The notes under the pieces: generated by a model
The model's database searches: none
What the model saw: the letters and a program-made list of their open reading frames with translations, nothing else
What the model was told of the DNA's origin: nothing
Program-made: the position numbers and the translations under genes
Shown: piece by piece, positions 23,785-32,572 of the stretch
Position numbering within the stretch: position 1 is the stretch's first letter
Layout: the number at the start of each line of letters is the position of its first letter
NCBI GenBank assembly: GCA_024681475.1
Contig: JAILAT010000034.1
Coordinates: 1-33,254, forward strand
Direction of reading: 5' to 3'
Source: Bacteroidales bacterium
GTDB taxonomy: Bacteria; Bacteroidota; Bacteroidia; Bacteroidales; P3
Length of the DNA: 33,254 nucleotides

Positions 23785-25857
23785 CTATTTCTTAAAGTTA
23801 TCGACTCCTTCCTGAAGGAAGGCAACAAACTTCTCTGCGTCACGAGTGTACTTGAAGTTGTTCTTTGTCAGCACATTGCCGTCAGCATCGATGATGACAT
23901 AGTAGGGCTGCGCATTCATGTTGAAGTTCTTGGTCTGATAGTAGAGATTGCGGCGACCCAACGTCTTGATGGTGCGGCCGTTGTCGTCGGTCACCCACTC
24001 CGATTCGGGCAGCTTGATGGCGTTCATGTCGGCATAGAGGGCGCACATCACAAACTCATTGTTGAGCAGTGTCTTGGCCTCAGGAACGACCCACACGTAT
24101 TCTTCCATCTCACGGCAGTTGGCACAGTTGCGGCCGGTGAAGTCAATAAATATCGGTTTGTTCACCGAGCGGGCATAAGCCTTGGCTTCGTCGAGGTCGT
24201 AGAAGCCCTCGAAGCCTGTGGGCATGTGCAGTTTGTCGGCATACTTGCGATTTGCAGGAAGGCTGGAAGAAACCTGCACGGCGGCATCATCACCGTATAC
24301 GACTGCGTTGACATTGATAGGAGACTTGCTATTTTCGATAATGGAACGCTCAATATTGAAATCCTGCGTATCCATCGGCGGGAGGAAACCCGACAGACCT
24401 TTGAGCGGGGCACCCCACAGTCCAGGGATGAGCATCACCATGACAGTGAAGCTGCAGATGATGAAGAAGAGACGCACCACACCGATATGTTCCACCTCGG
24501 TGTCGCCTTTGAATTTGATTTTGCCCATCAAGTAGAGTCCCATGAGGCCGAAGAGGACAATCCAGATGGCCAGATAGATATCCCTGTCGAGCAATCCCCA
24601 CGACCAGTACTGGTCGGCGATGGAGAGGAACTTGAGACCGAAGACCAGTTCCAAGAAGGCGAAAACAATCTTCACCGAGTTGAGCCATCCACCGGATTTC
24701 ATATTCTTGAGCACCTGCGGGAAGAAGGCCAACAATGTAAACGGCAAAGCGAAACCGATGCCGAAACCAAGCATGGAGACGAGGCCCACCCAGCGGTTGG
24801 TGGTGGAGGTGGCAAAATTGACCAGTGCGCCACCGATGATGGGACCTGTGCAGGAAAACGAGATGAGCACCGTGGTCAATGCGATGAAGAACGGCGCCAA
24901 GAAACCGCCCTTCTCGGCTTGAGAGTCAGAACCGTTGATCCACTTTTCCGGCATCGTGATTTCGAACAGGCCGAAGAACGACAGCGCGAAGGTGAAGAAT
25001 ATCAAGAAGAAGACAACGTTGACATAGCCGTTGGTACCGATCGTATTGAGCGATTCGGGGCCGAACACCAACGAGAGCAAGGCCCCCACCACTGTGAAGA
25101 TGAAAATGATGGAGAAGCCAAAGAACAGTGCCTGGATAGTATTCTTGCGACGGTTTGCACTGCTGTGCATGAAGTAGTTGACCGTCATCGGTATCATGGG
25201 GAAGACGCAGGGGGTGAACATGGTGAGGATGCCACCCAGCAGGGCCATTAAAAATATGTACAGCAACGACGAGTGCTCCTCCTCTTCAAGAGGTTCTTCC
25301 TCTGCGATTGGCGCCACCGCCACCACACTTGCAGTGTCCTCATTGACAGTTTCTTCAGTCTCAGCAACGGGTTCAGCAAGCGAATCCGTCATCGTAGCTG
25401 CAGGCACCTTGAAAGAAAAAGGCGTATCGTCGGGAGCAATGCAGGAACCGTCGTTGCAGAGCTGATAGTACATCGAGCCCGTCACTGTGAAGGCATCGGC
25501 TGTTTTGCGGTCTATCTTCTGGCGGAAAGTAGCCTTACCGCTGAACGAGCGCACCATACAGTTGAACACATCGTCCATCTCCTCATGAGGCTTGGGCTCC
25601 ACAACGCCGCCGACACGCTTGTAGGCAGCATTTTCGTCAAAGGTGTATTCCATCGGGATGGGACCATTGGCGTCCGACTTCTGCGAATAGATGTGCCAGC
25701 CGTCGTCGAGCTTCAGCACAAACTGCAGTTCCACCTGCTGGGCCGACAGCTCTTTGACCTTGAAGCTCCAGTGAGCAGGATTCTGTATCTGTCCAAAAGC
25801 GGCCGAAGAAAACAAAAAACACGCTAATACACACGTAATTAATGTTAGTTTTTTCAT
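23785..25857 (-). CDS. dsbD: Thiol:disulfide interchange protein DsbD-like
   Basis: A 690-residue protein. The signal peptide (cleavage after AAFGQ, about 23) is followed by an N-terminal DsbD-alpha-type beta domain (24-150). An acidic linker leads to an eight-helix DsbD/CcdA membrane core, about 195-480 (FTPCVFPMIPMTVNYFM with the first core cysteine, SCTGPIIGGAL with the second). The periplasmic thioredoxin domain has GRNCANCREM (C578, C581). It passes electrons from cytoplasmic thioredoxin across the inner membrane to envelope thiol proteins. It ends the glmM-to-dsbD block, 69 bases after murF, with its own terminator. The electron acceptors here could include the DoxX-thioredoxin system (inference). 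Confidence 0.93.
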   Translation of the reverse strand: MKKLTLITCVLACFLFSSAAFGQIQNPAHWSFKVKELSAQQVELQFVLKLDDGWHIYSQKSDANGPIPMEYTFDENAAYKRVGGVVEPKPHEEMDDVFNCMVRSFSGKATFRQKIDRKTADAFTVTGSMYYQLCNDGSCIAPDDTPFSFKVPAATMTDSLAEPVAETEETVNEDTASVVAVAPIAEEEPLEEEEHSSLLYIFLMALLGGILTMFTPCVFPMIPMTVNYFMHSSANRRKNTIQALFFGFSIIFIFTVVGALLSLVFGPESLNTIGTNGYVNVVFFLIFFTFALSFFGLFEITMPEKWINGSDSQAEKGGFLAPFFIALTTVLISFSCTGPIIGGALVNFATSTTNRWVGLVSMLGFGIGFALPFTLLAFFPQVLKNMKSGGWLNSVKIVFAFLELVFGLKFLSIADQYWSWGLLDRDIYLAIWIVLFGLMGLYLMGKIKFKGDTEVEHIGVVRLFFIICSFTVMVMLIPGLWGAPLKGLSGFLPPMDTQDFNIERSIIENSKSPINVNAVVYGDDAAVQVSSSLPANRKYADKLHMPTGFEGFYDLDEAKAYARSVNKPIFIDFTGRNCANCREMEEYVWVVPEAKTLLNNEFVMCALYADMNAIKLPESEWVTDDNGRTIKTLGRRNLYYQTKNFNMNAQPYYVIIDADGNVLTKNNFKYTRDAEKFVAFLQEGVDNFKK

Positions 25858-25926
25858 GATTGTTCTTACTATTTACTATTGCTAAAATAAATACTATTTC
25901 AAACGTTCAAAAAGGCATGAGACTTG

Positions 25927-27348
25927 TCAGAGCACCTCTTCGAGCAGCCACATCTTGTTGCCGTTGGAGCCTTTCAACAGCACTGTGGCGCCTTCGACGG
26001 GTTGCTCGGCCAGATATTTCTTGGCACCCTCGACATCGGAGAACCACACTCCGCCCAACTTGCGCGAAGCTTTGGCCATCTCCTCCCCTACGAGGATGAC
26101 CTTGTCAAAACGGCATGACTTTACCTGCTTGAGCAGTTTCTCGTGTTCACGCTCACTGTCGCCCCCCAACTCACGCATGCTGCCGAGTATGGCCACTTTG
26201 GCTGCATATTCGTGCTGGGGTTTGAGGGCGGCGAAGTTCTCCACGGCCACCTGCATGCTCGACGGGTTGGCGTTGTAGCAGTCCATAATGATGCAGTTGT
26301 GGGCTGTATGCTTGACTTGTGAGCGATTGTTGGTGGGATGGTATTCTGCAATGGCATCGCGGATGTCGCCTGCCGGCACCTCAAAGTAACGGCCAACGGC
26401 CACAGCAGCCATGGCGTTGACGAAATTGTAGCCACCAATCAGCTGAGTGGAAGTCTCCAGCATCGCGCCTTCTTCATCGGCGAAAGAGAATTTCAAGTAA
26501 GGGTCAGCACCCGACAGGGTGCCCGGAAATTCAGCACCCGTACCCTGTCCATAGGTAACCACCGACGCCATCGGCATGTTGACGCCACGGGGCACCAGCT
26601 CGCCAGAGTAGTCGGTCGGTGTCACTGTGGGTATTGCCGGCGTCATACCCTGCAGGATGGTGGGGCTCGACGGCAGCACCGACATCTTCTCGGCACGCTC
26701 CATCAAGATGTCGTTGGCAGCATCGACGAAGATAACACCTGCACGTGCTGCAAGATGCGTATAGAGCTCACATTTGGTCTTCACCACACCCTTGAAAGAG
26801 CCGAAGCCTTCCAGATGTGCCTTGCCGACATTGGTGATGAGGCCGAATTCGGGATTGGCAATCTTGCACAAAGCGTCGATTTCAAAAGGGTGGTTGGCGC
26901 CCATCTCCACGATGAGCACCTCGGTGTCGGCAGGTGTGGAGAGTATCGTCAGCGGAACACCCAAATGGTTGTTGTAATTGCCTTGTGTGGCGTGGGTGCG
27001 ATATTTTTTGGACAGCACAGCGTTGACCAGCTCCTTGGTGGTCGTCTTGCCGTTGGTGCCCGTGATGCCGATGACGGGTATAGTCATCTGCTGACGGTGA
27101 TAGCGTGCCAACTCCTGCAAAACCTTGAGACTGCTTTCCACCAGCAGACAACGCTCGTCGTCGACACGATAGCCGGGATTATCTATCACGCAGAGCGCGG
27201 CGCCGTCGCGCAACGCCTGTTCTGCGAATGCGTTGCCGTCGAAATGGTCGCCCTTCAGTGCAAAAAAGATGCACCCGGGCGTAATGTGGCGCGAGTCGGT
27301 GACCACGGTGCGAGTCTTGATATATTGTTCGTAGATGCGTTCTATCAT
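25927..27348 (-). CDS. murF: UDP-N-acetylmuramoyl-tripeptide--D-alanyl-D-alanine ligase
   Basis: A 473-residue protein, a normal length for MurF. The N-terminal domain has VVTDSRHITPGCIFFALKG, the MurF/MurE substrate-binding signature. The ATP loop is GITGTNGKTTTKE (about 95-107), followed by TQGNYNNHLGVPLTIL and EMGANHPFEIDALC. The C-terminal Mur ligase domain has DCYNANPSSM and AILGSMRELG. It adds D-Ala-D-Ala to the UDP-MurNAc-tripeptide in the cytosol, the last soluble step of the peptidoglycan precursor. The gap to the SUMF1 lipoprotein gene upstream is 47 bases and that to dsbD downstream 69, so cotranscription is likely. Confidence 0.96.
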   Translation of the reverse strand: MIERIYEQYIKTRTVVTDSRHITPGCIFFALKGDHFDGNAFAEQALRDGAALCVIDNPGYRVDDERCLLVESSLKVLQELARYHRQQMTIPVIGITGTNGKTTTKELVNAVLSKKYRTHATQGNYNNHLGVPLTILSTPADTEVLIVEMGANHPFEIDALCKIANPEFGLITNVGKAHLEGFGSFKGVVKTKCELYTHLAARAGVIFVDAANDILMERAEKMSVLPSSPTILQGMTPAIPTVTPTDYSGELVPRGVNMPMASVVTYGQGTGAEFPGTLSGADPYLKFSFADEEGAMLETSTQLIGGYNFVNAMAAVAVGRYFEVPAGDIRDAIAEYHPTNNRSQVKHTAHNCIIMDCYNANPSSMQVAVENFAALKPQHEYAAKVAILGSMRELGGDSEREHEKLLKQVKSCRFDKVILVGEEMAKASRKLGGVWFSDVEGAKKYLAEQPVEGATVLLKGSNGNKMWLLEEVL

Positions 27349-27395
27349 AACGATACTAACTGATTATCTTATTGTTCATTGTCATAGGTCTACAC

Positions 27396-28298
27396 TTACT
27401 GTGTCACCGACAGCACCAGGCGGAAGCCTATGTCGTTGCCCTCGTATGAGGGATAATGGTACTGGCGTGCCGTGTTGCGCAGATAATACGGCGACTGCTT
27501 GAAGCTGCCGCCTCGTACCACCCGCTTCTGCTGGTTGGACTGGTTGGGTTCCGTGGTATTCTCAGGGTCATACTGATGGCCGGAGCTGTATGGGCCATAC
27601 CAGTCGGTACACCACTCCTTCAGGTTGCCAGACATATCATACAGTCCTAACGCGTTAGGAGCCAGTCGGCCGCACTGATGGGGCTGATCGTCGGCATTGC
27701 TGCCATACCATGCCACATCGGACACCGTGTTGCTGCCTGCGAAGAGATAGTTCGCGTCGGCAGCGCCACCGCCCTTGGCAGCATATTCCCACTCAGCCTC
27801 GGTAGGCAGACGGAAGCGGTAGTGAGAGGCGACAAAAATGGAGTCGAGAAAGTCTTGTGCGGTGAAGAACGACACATTGTGCACAGGAAGCGTCTGGTCG
27901 CACAACTGCGAAGGGTTGAAGCCCATTACCGCGAAGAAAAGGAGCTGGGAAACCTCCTCGGAGGCAATCAGATATGGGCTCAGCGTCACCTGATGGAGCG
28001 GCCGCTCCGACGGGTCGGAGTCGGGATCGTAGTAGGGCGACGACACGTCGGTCGATGCGCCCATCCAGAAAGTGCCGCCAGGCACGTAGAGCATCTCGAA
28101 AGCGATGCCACCCACCTCAATGATCGTGTCGTGGGCAGGCACCGTGCGCGGCACTATAGGCACCACAACATCGGTCGAGTCGTCGGGCGGAATGGGATTA
28201 GGCTCGTCGTGGTCACATGCCACGAGAAGTCCCATTGACAACATCATCAGTGCGAAAAGCCAACGAGTAGCCACGGAGTTATTACTAGTCATGTTCAA
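27396..28298 (-). CDS. SUMF1/formylglycine-generating-enzyme-like lipoprotein
   Basis: A 300-residue lipoprotein; lipobox LLVAC with C28. The rest is a compact SUMF1 domain: EMLYVPGGTFWMGAS, HQVTLSPYLIASEEVSQ, PVHNVSFFTAQDFLD, YRFRLPTEAEWEYAAKGG, GLYDMSGNLKEWCTDWYG, VVRGGSFKQSPYYLRNTARQ and IGFRLVLS. Many Bacteroidota proteins of this class are not true sulfatase activators; substrate and activity are uncertain. It is much shorter than the GldJ-like protein at 4404-5957 and lacks its long insert, so it is not a second GldJ. It lies between glmM and murF, probably in one transcript with murF. A role in the cell envelope is inferred only from place and lipidation. Confidence 0.85.
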   Translation of the reverse strand: MNMTSNNSVATRWLFALMMLSMGLLVACDHDEPNPIPPDDSTDVVVPIVPRTVPAHDTIIEVGGIAFEMLYVPGGTFWMGASTDVSSPYYDPDSDPSERPLHQVTLSPYLIASEEVSQLLFFAVMGFNPSQLCDQTLPVHNVSFFTAQDFLDSIFVASHYRFRLPTEAEWEYAAKGGGAADANYLFAGSNTVSDVAWYGSNADDQPHQCGRLAPNALGLYDMSGNLKEWCTDWYGPYSSGHQYDPENTTEPNQSNQQKRVVRGGSFKQSPYYLRNTARQYHYPSYEGNDIGFRLVLSVTQ

Positions 28299-28320
28299 CT
28301 ATGGTTTTCAATATAGTATA

Positions 28321-28350
28321 TCTCAGGGGCAGTCTGCGCTGCCCCTGAGA
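28321..28350 (-). terminator. Strong hairpin between glmM and the SUMF1 lipoprotein gene
   Basis: A perfect 12-bp stem TCTCAGGGGCAG/CTGCCCCTGAGA with a 6-base loop, starting six bases after the glmM stop on the minus strand. There is no T-run, so it may be an attenuator or an mRNA-end stabiliser rather than a full terminator. Confidence 0.55.
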
Positions 28351-28356
28351 GGGGTA

Positions 28357-29742
28357 TTACATCAACGACTCGATATCCTTGATGATGGTCTGAGCCAATG
28401 CGTCGGCCTGCTCGGAGGTGTGTGCCTCGCAGTAGATGCGGATGATAGGCTCGGTGTTCGATTTGCGCAAGTGTGCCCAGCTGTCGGCGAAATCAATCTT
28501 GACACCGTCTATGGTGCTGACGCGCTCATGCTGGTATTTTGTTGCCATCTGACGCAGGATGCCGTCGACATCCATGTCGGGAGTCAGGTCCTTGCGATTC
28601 TTGGAGATCACATAGTCAGGATAGGTGGCACGCAGCTCGCTGGCCTTCATGCCTTTCTGTGCCATATTGGTGAGGAACAGCGCCACGCCCACCAGCGCGT
28701 CGCGACCATAATGCAATGCAGGATAGATGACGCCGCCGTTACCCTCGCCGCCGATGACAGCATGGGTCTCCTTCATCAGGGTGGTGACATTCACCTCGCC
28801 CACCGCCGAGGCGGCATAGCTGTGGCCCATAGCCTCGGTGACATCGCGCAGTGCGCGCGTCGACGACATGTTGGACACCGTGTTGCCCGGAGTGTGGTGC
28901 AGCACGTAGTCGGCCACCGACACGAGGGTATACTCCTCGCCGAACATCTCGCCAGTCTCACAAATCAGCGCCAAGCGGTCCACATCGGGGTCCACCACGA
29001 TGCCCAGGTCGCAGTGCTGTGCCGGCACCACAGAGGCTATCTCGGTGAGGTTCTGCGGTATCGGCTCCGGATTGTGGGCGAAATGGCCCGTAGGCTCGCA
29101 GTTGAGTTCCACGACATCCTCGACGCCCAAGGCGCGCAGCAGGCGCGGGATGGCGATGCCGCCCGTCGAGTTGACGGCATCAACGGCGATGCGGAAATGT
29201 GCCTTGGCGATAGCCTCCTTGTCGACCAGCGGCAAGGCCAGCACACGCTCAATATGCATGTCAATCGTGCCCAGATCCTCGGTGACGGTGCCCAAGTCGT
29301 CCACCTCGGCGAAATTGATTTCGTCGCTTTCGGCCAGACGCAGCACTTCATTGCCTTCAGCGGCATCGATAAACTCGCCCTTGGCGTTGAGCAGCTTCAG
29401 GGCGTTCCAGTGCTTGGGGTTGTGCGAAGCAGTGATGATGACGCCGCCAGCGGCCTTGTGCTCAATGACAGCCATCTCGGTGGTCGGCGTGGTCGACAGG
29501 CCTGTCTCGATGACGTCGACACCCATACCCATGAGCGTGGCCACCACGAGGCGGTCGACCATGGCGCCCGATAGACGTGCGTCGCGGCCCACCACCAGGG
29601 TGAGACGTTTGCCGGGTTGCTGACGCTGCAAGAAGGTGGCAAATGCCGAAGTGAACTTCACTACATCAATAGGGCTCAAACCCTCGCCGGGCTGACCGCC
29701 AATTGTACCGCGGATTCCGGAGATTGATTTTATCAAAGACAT
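28357..29742 (-). CDS. glmM: Phosphoglucosamine mutase
   Basis: A 461-residue alpha-D-phosphohexomutase. The phosphoserine loop is IITASHNPKHWNALK (Ser at about 103), the metal site DPDVDRLALI (about 250-259), the sugar loop GGEGNGGVIYP, and the phosphate-binding tail RIYCEAHT. It is annotated as glmM (glucosamine-6-P to glucosamine-1-P, for UDP-GlcNAc). A phosphomannomutase/phosphoglucomutase role cannot be fully excluded from sequence alone, but the start (KSISGIRGTIGG) and the murF neighbourhood favour peptidoglycan synthesis. It is followed by a hairpin 6 bases after its stop. Confidence 0.9.
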   Translation of the reverse strand: MSLIKSISGIRGTIGGQPGEGLSPIDVVKFTSAFATFLQRQQPGKRLTLVVGRDARLSGAMVDRLVVATLMGMGVDVIETGLSTTPTTEMAVIEHKAAGGVIITASHNPKHWNALKLLNAKGEFIDAAEGNEVLRLAESDEINFAEVDDLGTVTEDLGTIDMHIERVLALPLVDKEAIAKAHFRIAVDAVNSTGGIAIPRLLRALGVEDVVELNCEPTGHFAHNPEPIPQNLTEIASVVPAQHCDLGIVVDPDVDRLALICETGEMFGEEYTLVSVADYVLHHTPGNTVSNMSSTRALRDVTEAMGHSYAASAVGEVNVTTLMKETHAVIGGEGNGGVIYPALHYGRDALVGVALFLTNMAQKGMKASELRATYPDYVISKNRKDLTPDMDVDGILRQMATKYQHERVSTIDGVKIDFADSWAHLRKSNTEPIIRIYCEAHTSEQADALAQTIIKDIESLM

Positions 29743-29799
29743 TGTATTCTAATCTTTTATTTGTTATACAAAAATGATATTGTTCTTTCTAACAAATTG

Positions 29800-29807
29800 C
29801 AAAAATA
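29800..29807 (-). promoter_or_regulatory. Probable -7 element of the glmM promoter
   Basis: TATTTTTG on the minus strand, about 58 bases upstream of ATG 29742, matches TANNTTTG. No TTTG is found at the right distance upstream, so this is a partial match only. Confidence 0.4.
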
Positions 29808-29859
29808 CAAATAATTTTTGGTAATAATCTATAAATAATAGTTTTTTTTGAAAATGCAG

Positions 29860-29888
29860 TTGCATATTGAAAAAAAGTCGTATATTTG
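29860..29888 (+). promoter_or_regulatory. Promoter of the deoxynucleoside kinase gene
   Basis: TTG (29860-29862), an 18-base spacer, and TATATTTG (29881-29888). It would give a leader of about 110 bases before ATG 30005. I see no gene or known riboswitch in this leader. Confidence 0.5.
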
Positions 29889-30004
29889 CCTTTTTGAAAT
29901 CAGTGTCGTTTATGCCACTATCCTTTTCTGTTTCAGGGCTTATTCGGCTTTGGACAGTGGGCGTATAGGGCTAAATTTGGCATTATTATATAATATTTGA
30001 TATT

Positions 30005-30619
30005 ATGCATATAGCTATAGCAGGCAACATCGGTTCGGGAAAGACCACCTTGACAGACAAACTGGCGAAGCACTATGGGTACGACGTGCTGCTGGAGAGT
30101 ATGGACGCCAATCCTTACATCAACAGCTTCTACGAGGACATGCGCCGTTGGAGCTTCAACCTGCAGATCTATTATCTTCACACGCGCTACAAGCAGCTGC
30201 TCGACATGAAGCAGACTGGACGCGACTTTGTGCAGGACCGCACGCTCTACGAGGACGCCTACATCTTTGCCCCCAACCTCCAGGCTATGGGACTGATGAA
30301 CTCGCGCGACTTCGAGAACTATCTGGCTGTCTTTGAGCTGCTGGAGTCTTTCATCCAGCCGCCCGACCTGCTGATATACCTGCGCGGCGAGGTACCTTCA
30401 CTCATCAAACAGATACAGCGTCGCGGACGCAGCTACGAAAGCTCCATCCGACTGGACTATCTCACGAACCTCAACGAGCGCTACGACCGCTGGTTTGAGA
30501 GCTACGACAAGGGCAAATCGATGATGATTGACATCGAGGAATTCAACTTCGCCGACAGCCGCGAGGACCTGGGCGAAGTCATCAACCGCATCGACGCAGA
30601 GTTCAACGGTCTGTTCTAG
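30005..30619 (+). CDS. Deoxynucleoside kinase (dNK/dCK-dGK family)
   Basis: A 204-residue protein of normal family length. The P-loop GNIGSGKTT is at 7-15 and is followed by the substrate region LESMDANPYINSFYEDM. The DRTLYEDAYIF segment is the (D/E)R(S/T)-type motif of the family. The lid region is KQIQRRGRSYESSI (about 136-149). It phosphorylates deoxynucleosides in the salvage pathway in the cytosol; which base it prefers cannot be read. It starts a plus-strand unit with the HU/SPOR gene (62-base gap) and trmB. The bases upstream hold a good promoter. Confidence 0.93.
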   Translation: MHIAIAGNIGSGKTTLTDKLAKHYGYDVLLESMDANPYINSFYEDMRRWSFNLQIYYLHTRYKQLLDMKQTGRDFVQDRTLYEDAYIFAPNLQAMGLMNSRDFENYLAVFELLESFIQPPDLLIYLRGEVPSLIKQIQRRGRSYESSIRLDYLTNLNERYDRWFESYDKGKSMMIDIEEFNFADSREDLGEVINRIDAEFNGLF

Positions 30620-30681
30620 CCTCCCTGGAGAAGAACAACAGAGAAGCCTCTAGGCATTATTAACAGAAAAAAAGAGAGACA

Positions 30682-32538
30682 ATGAATATCACAAATTATT
30701 TGGTAGATTACCTGAAATTGGGCAACAATGTCGAGATTCCGCAAATAGGCATACTGGCCATCAAGGAGATAGCAGCACACTATGATATCGAGTCGGCGAC
30801 ATTTTACCCCACCACATACACGCTTGAGATGAGCCGCCAGATGCTCGGCGACACGGCTTTCGTGGAATATCTGGCACAGAAAGAGTGCGTCAGCGTTGCC
30901 ACTGCCGAGCGTTTCCTGAAGAACTACGGCGATGCCTTGGCCGCCAAGATCGAGAAAGAGGGCGAATGCCAACTCGGCGAGCTCGGCGTCTTCTCGAAAA
31001 CAGCTGCCGGGACCTACAGCTTCCAGCCGCAGCCCAACCTGAACCTTGGCGAAAAGAGCCAAATCAGCGCTCCCGTCAGCGGCGTGAAGTATTTCGCCGA
31101 GCAGGCTACTGCCGACCCCTTTGCCGTTTACGAACAGCCCTTCGAAGAGATACAGCCGGAACCAGAGCCCATCGCAGAGCCGGAACCCGTTGTGGAGCCA
31201 GAGCCAGAGCCCGTTGTGGAACCAGAGCCCGCTGTTGAGCCAGAACCAGAGCCGGAGCCCGTTGTGGAAGAGCCCATTGTGGATGAGGAACCTGAGCCCG
31301 TCGTAGAGCCCGAACCGGAGCCCGTTGCCGAAGAGCCGGCACCCGCAGAGCCCGAAGAGACTGACCATCCCGTCGAGCCTGAGCAGCCTGCCGAAGACAA
31401 GGAAGAGCCTACCGCCGAAAAAGAGGAGCCTGCCGCTTTTGCTCCCGCTGAAAACGACGACACCATCAGCACACTCAAACAGCTCGACGCTATCGAGCAT
31501 TCAGACGGCGACGACTTCTTCGACGACACCAAGAAGAAGAAAAAGAAAAAAGGCGGTTGCCTGAAAACAATACTCTTCACGCTGCTGGGCCTCATCGTCT
31601 TGCTGGCATGCGCTTTCGCGCTCGACCACTACCTCCTCAACAGCAAGGGCCGCAACTGGGTGGCTGACAAGACCGGCATGGAGCAACTGAAGATGACGGT
31701 GGAAGAGGAAGAATCTCTTCCCGAAGTTGTGACCACTAAAGACAACGACGCTGAGCAAACCGAAGAAAACATCATCAGCACCGAAGAACAAGAGAACACC
31801 GGCGAAGCCTCCGGCAAGGCATCGAAGCACATCGACCCTGCCGATCGCGACAACATCACCAACCATACTTTCAGCCTCGAAGGCATCACCTTCGACGCCA
31901 ATGAGAAAGCTGCCGCCACCGACGAAGTGATGGCCAATATGGACAACTACCTGTCCCAATACCTTAAGAGACGTAATCAGCTGAAGAACAAAGAGCTGTT
32001 CATGAGTCAGGTGAAATCATTTGTCGGCGACCGCTTCGAGTCTCTGCTCCCCGACCAGGAATACGATCCCTACGCACTCCTCTCCTATCGCGACTATGTG
32101 CGCGAGAGCTACATGGATGTGCTGAAACGCCTGAAGTTTAACCACAAGATTGGTGACATCCAAGGAGAGCTGATGGAGCAAGCCACCCTTGACGCCCTGC
32201 TGGACAAGATGATTGAGGACAACGGCCTCACCGCAGCACCCCAGACCTTACAGAAAGAGAAGACCCAAGTCCAGTCCCAAATCGCCCGCCAGAATAACAC
32301 GGTGCGCACCGACTCGAAGCAGGGCTTCGACATCATCGCCCTCGTTTCCACCAGCAAGACTACGGCTCAGAACGAAAGTGCCCGCCTGAAAGCCAAAGGC
32401 TGCGACGCATACGTTATCGACAAGAACGGCCTCTACTACGTGAGTATGGGCAGCGCCGATTCGCGCACTGCTGCCGAGAAAAAATATTGGCACATCAAGG
32501 AGTGGTACAAAGGGGACATCAGCATCAAGCAGTGGTAA
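30682..32538 (+). CDS. HU-CCDC81/SPOR-domain membrane protein
   Basis: A 618-residue protein. The N-terminal 130 residues match the bacterial CCDC81-type HU domains ([48 protein letters not shown]). A Pro-Glu repeat linker covers about 155-255 (encoded by imperfect 6-12 base repeats, 31156-31335). A run of six lysines precedes one membrane helix (about 294-316, [21 protein letters not shown]). A periplasmic region ends in a SPOR domain (about 547-617, [18 protein letters not shown]...[17 protein letters not shown]). SPOR domains bind denuded peptidoglycan at division sites; the HU part would lie in the cytosol. No signal peptide. The architecture is known in Bacteroidota but its role is not. 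Confidence 0.88.
   Translation: MNITNYLVDYLKLGNNVEIPQIGILAIKEIAAHYDIESATFYPTTYTLEMSRQMLGDTAFVEYLAQKECVSVATAERFLKNYGDALAAKIEKEGECQLGELGVFSKTAAGTYSFQPQPNLNLGEKSQISAPVSGVKYFAEQATADPFAVYEQPFEEIQPEPEPIAEPEPVVEPEPEPVVEPEPAVEPEPEPEPVVEEPIVDEEPEPVVEPEPEPVAEEPAPAEPEETDHPVEPEQPAEDKEEPTAEKEEPAAFAPAENDDTISTLKQLDAIEHSDGDDFFDDTKKKKKKKGGCLKTILFTLLGLIVLLACAFALDHYLLNSKGRNWVADKTGMEQLKMTVEEEESLPEVVTTKDNDAEQTEENIISTEEQENTGEASGKASKHIDPADRDNITNHTFSLEGITFDANEKAAATDEVMANMDNYLSQYLKRRNQLKNKELFMSQVKSFVGDRFESLLPDQEYDPYALLSYRDYVRESYMDVLKRLKFNHKIGDIQGELMEQATLDALLDKMIEDNGLTAAPQTLQKEKTQVQSQIARQNNTVRTDSKQGFDIIALVSTSKTTAQNESARLKAKGCDAYVIDKNGLYYVSMGSADSRTAAEKKYWHIKEWYKGDISIKQW
31156..31335 (+). repeat. Imperfect short repeats encoding the PE-rich linker
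   Basis: Units such as gagccagagccc and gagcccgttgtgga recur with variation and encode the Pro-Glu-Pro linker of the HU/SPOR protein. They are in frame and part of the coding sequence. Confidence 0.75.
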
Positions 32539-32572
32539 GATAATCAGAAGAAACAGTAAGCGAGAGAGAACG

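Noticed and set aside
24226..25251. A 341-codon plus-strand open frame, and similar long frames at 26338-27363 and 28105-29574
   Set aside because: Antisense to dsbD, murF and the SUMF1/glmM genes respectively, all of which have clear family motifs in the sense frame.
29889..30004. Leader before the deoxynucleoside kinase considered as a riboswitch
   Set aside because: No known aptamer motif and no convincing terminator or antiterminator pair could be drawn.
31156..31335. Short tandem repeats considered as a CRISPR or regulatory array
   Set aside because: Units are 6-12 bases, imperfect and in frame; they encode a Pro-Glu linker within one protein and have no spacers.
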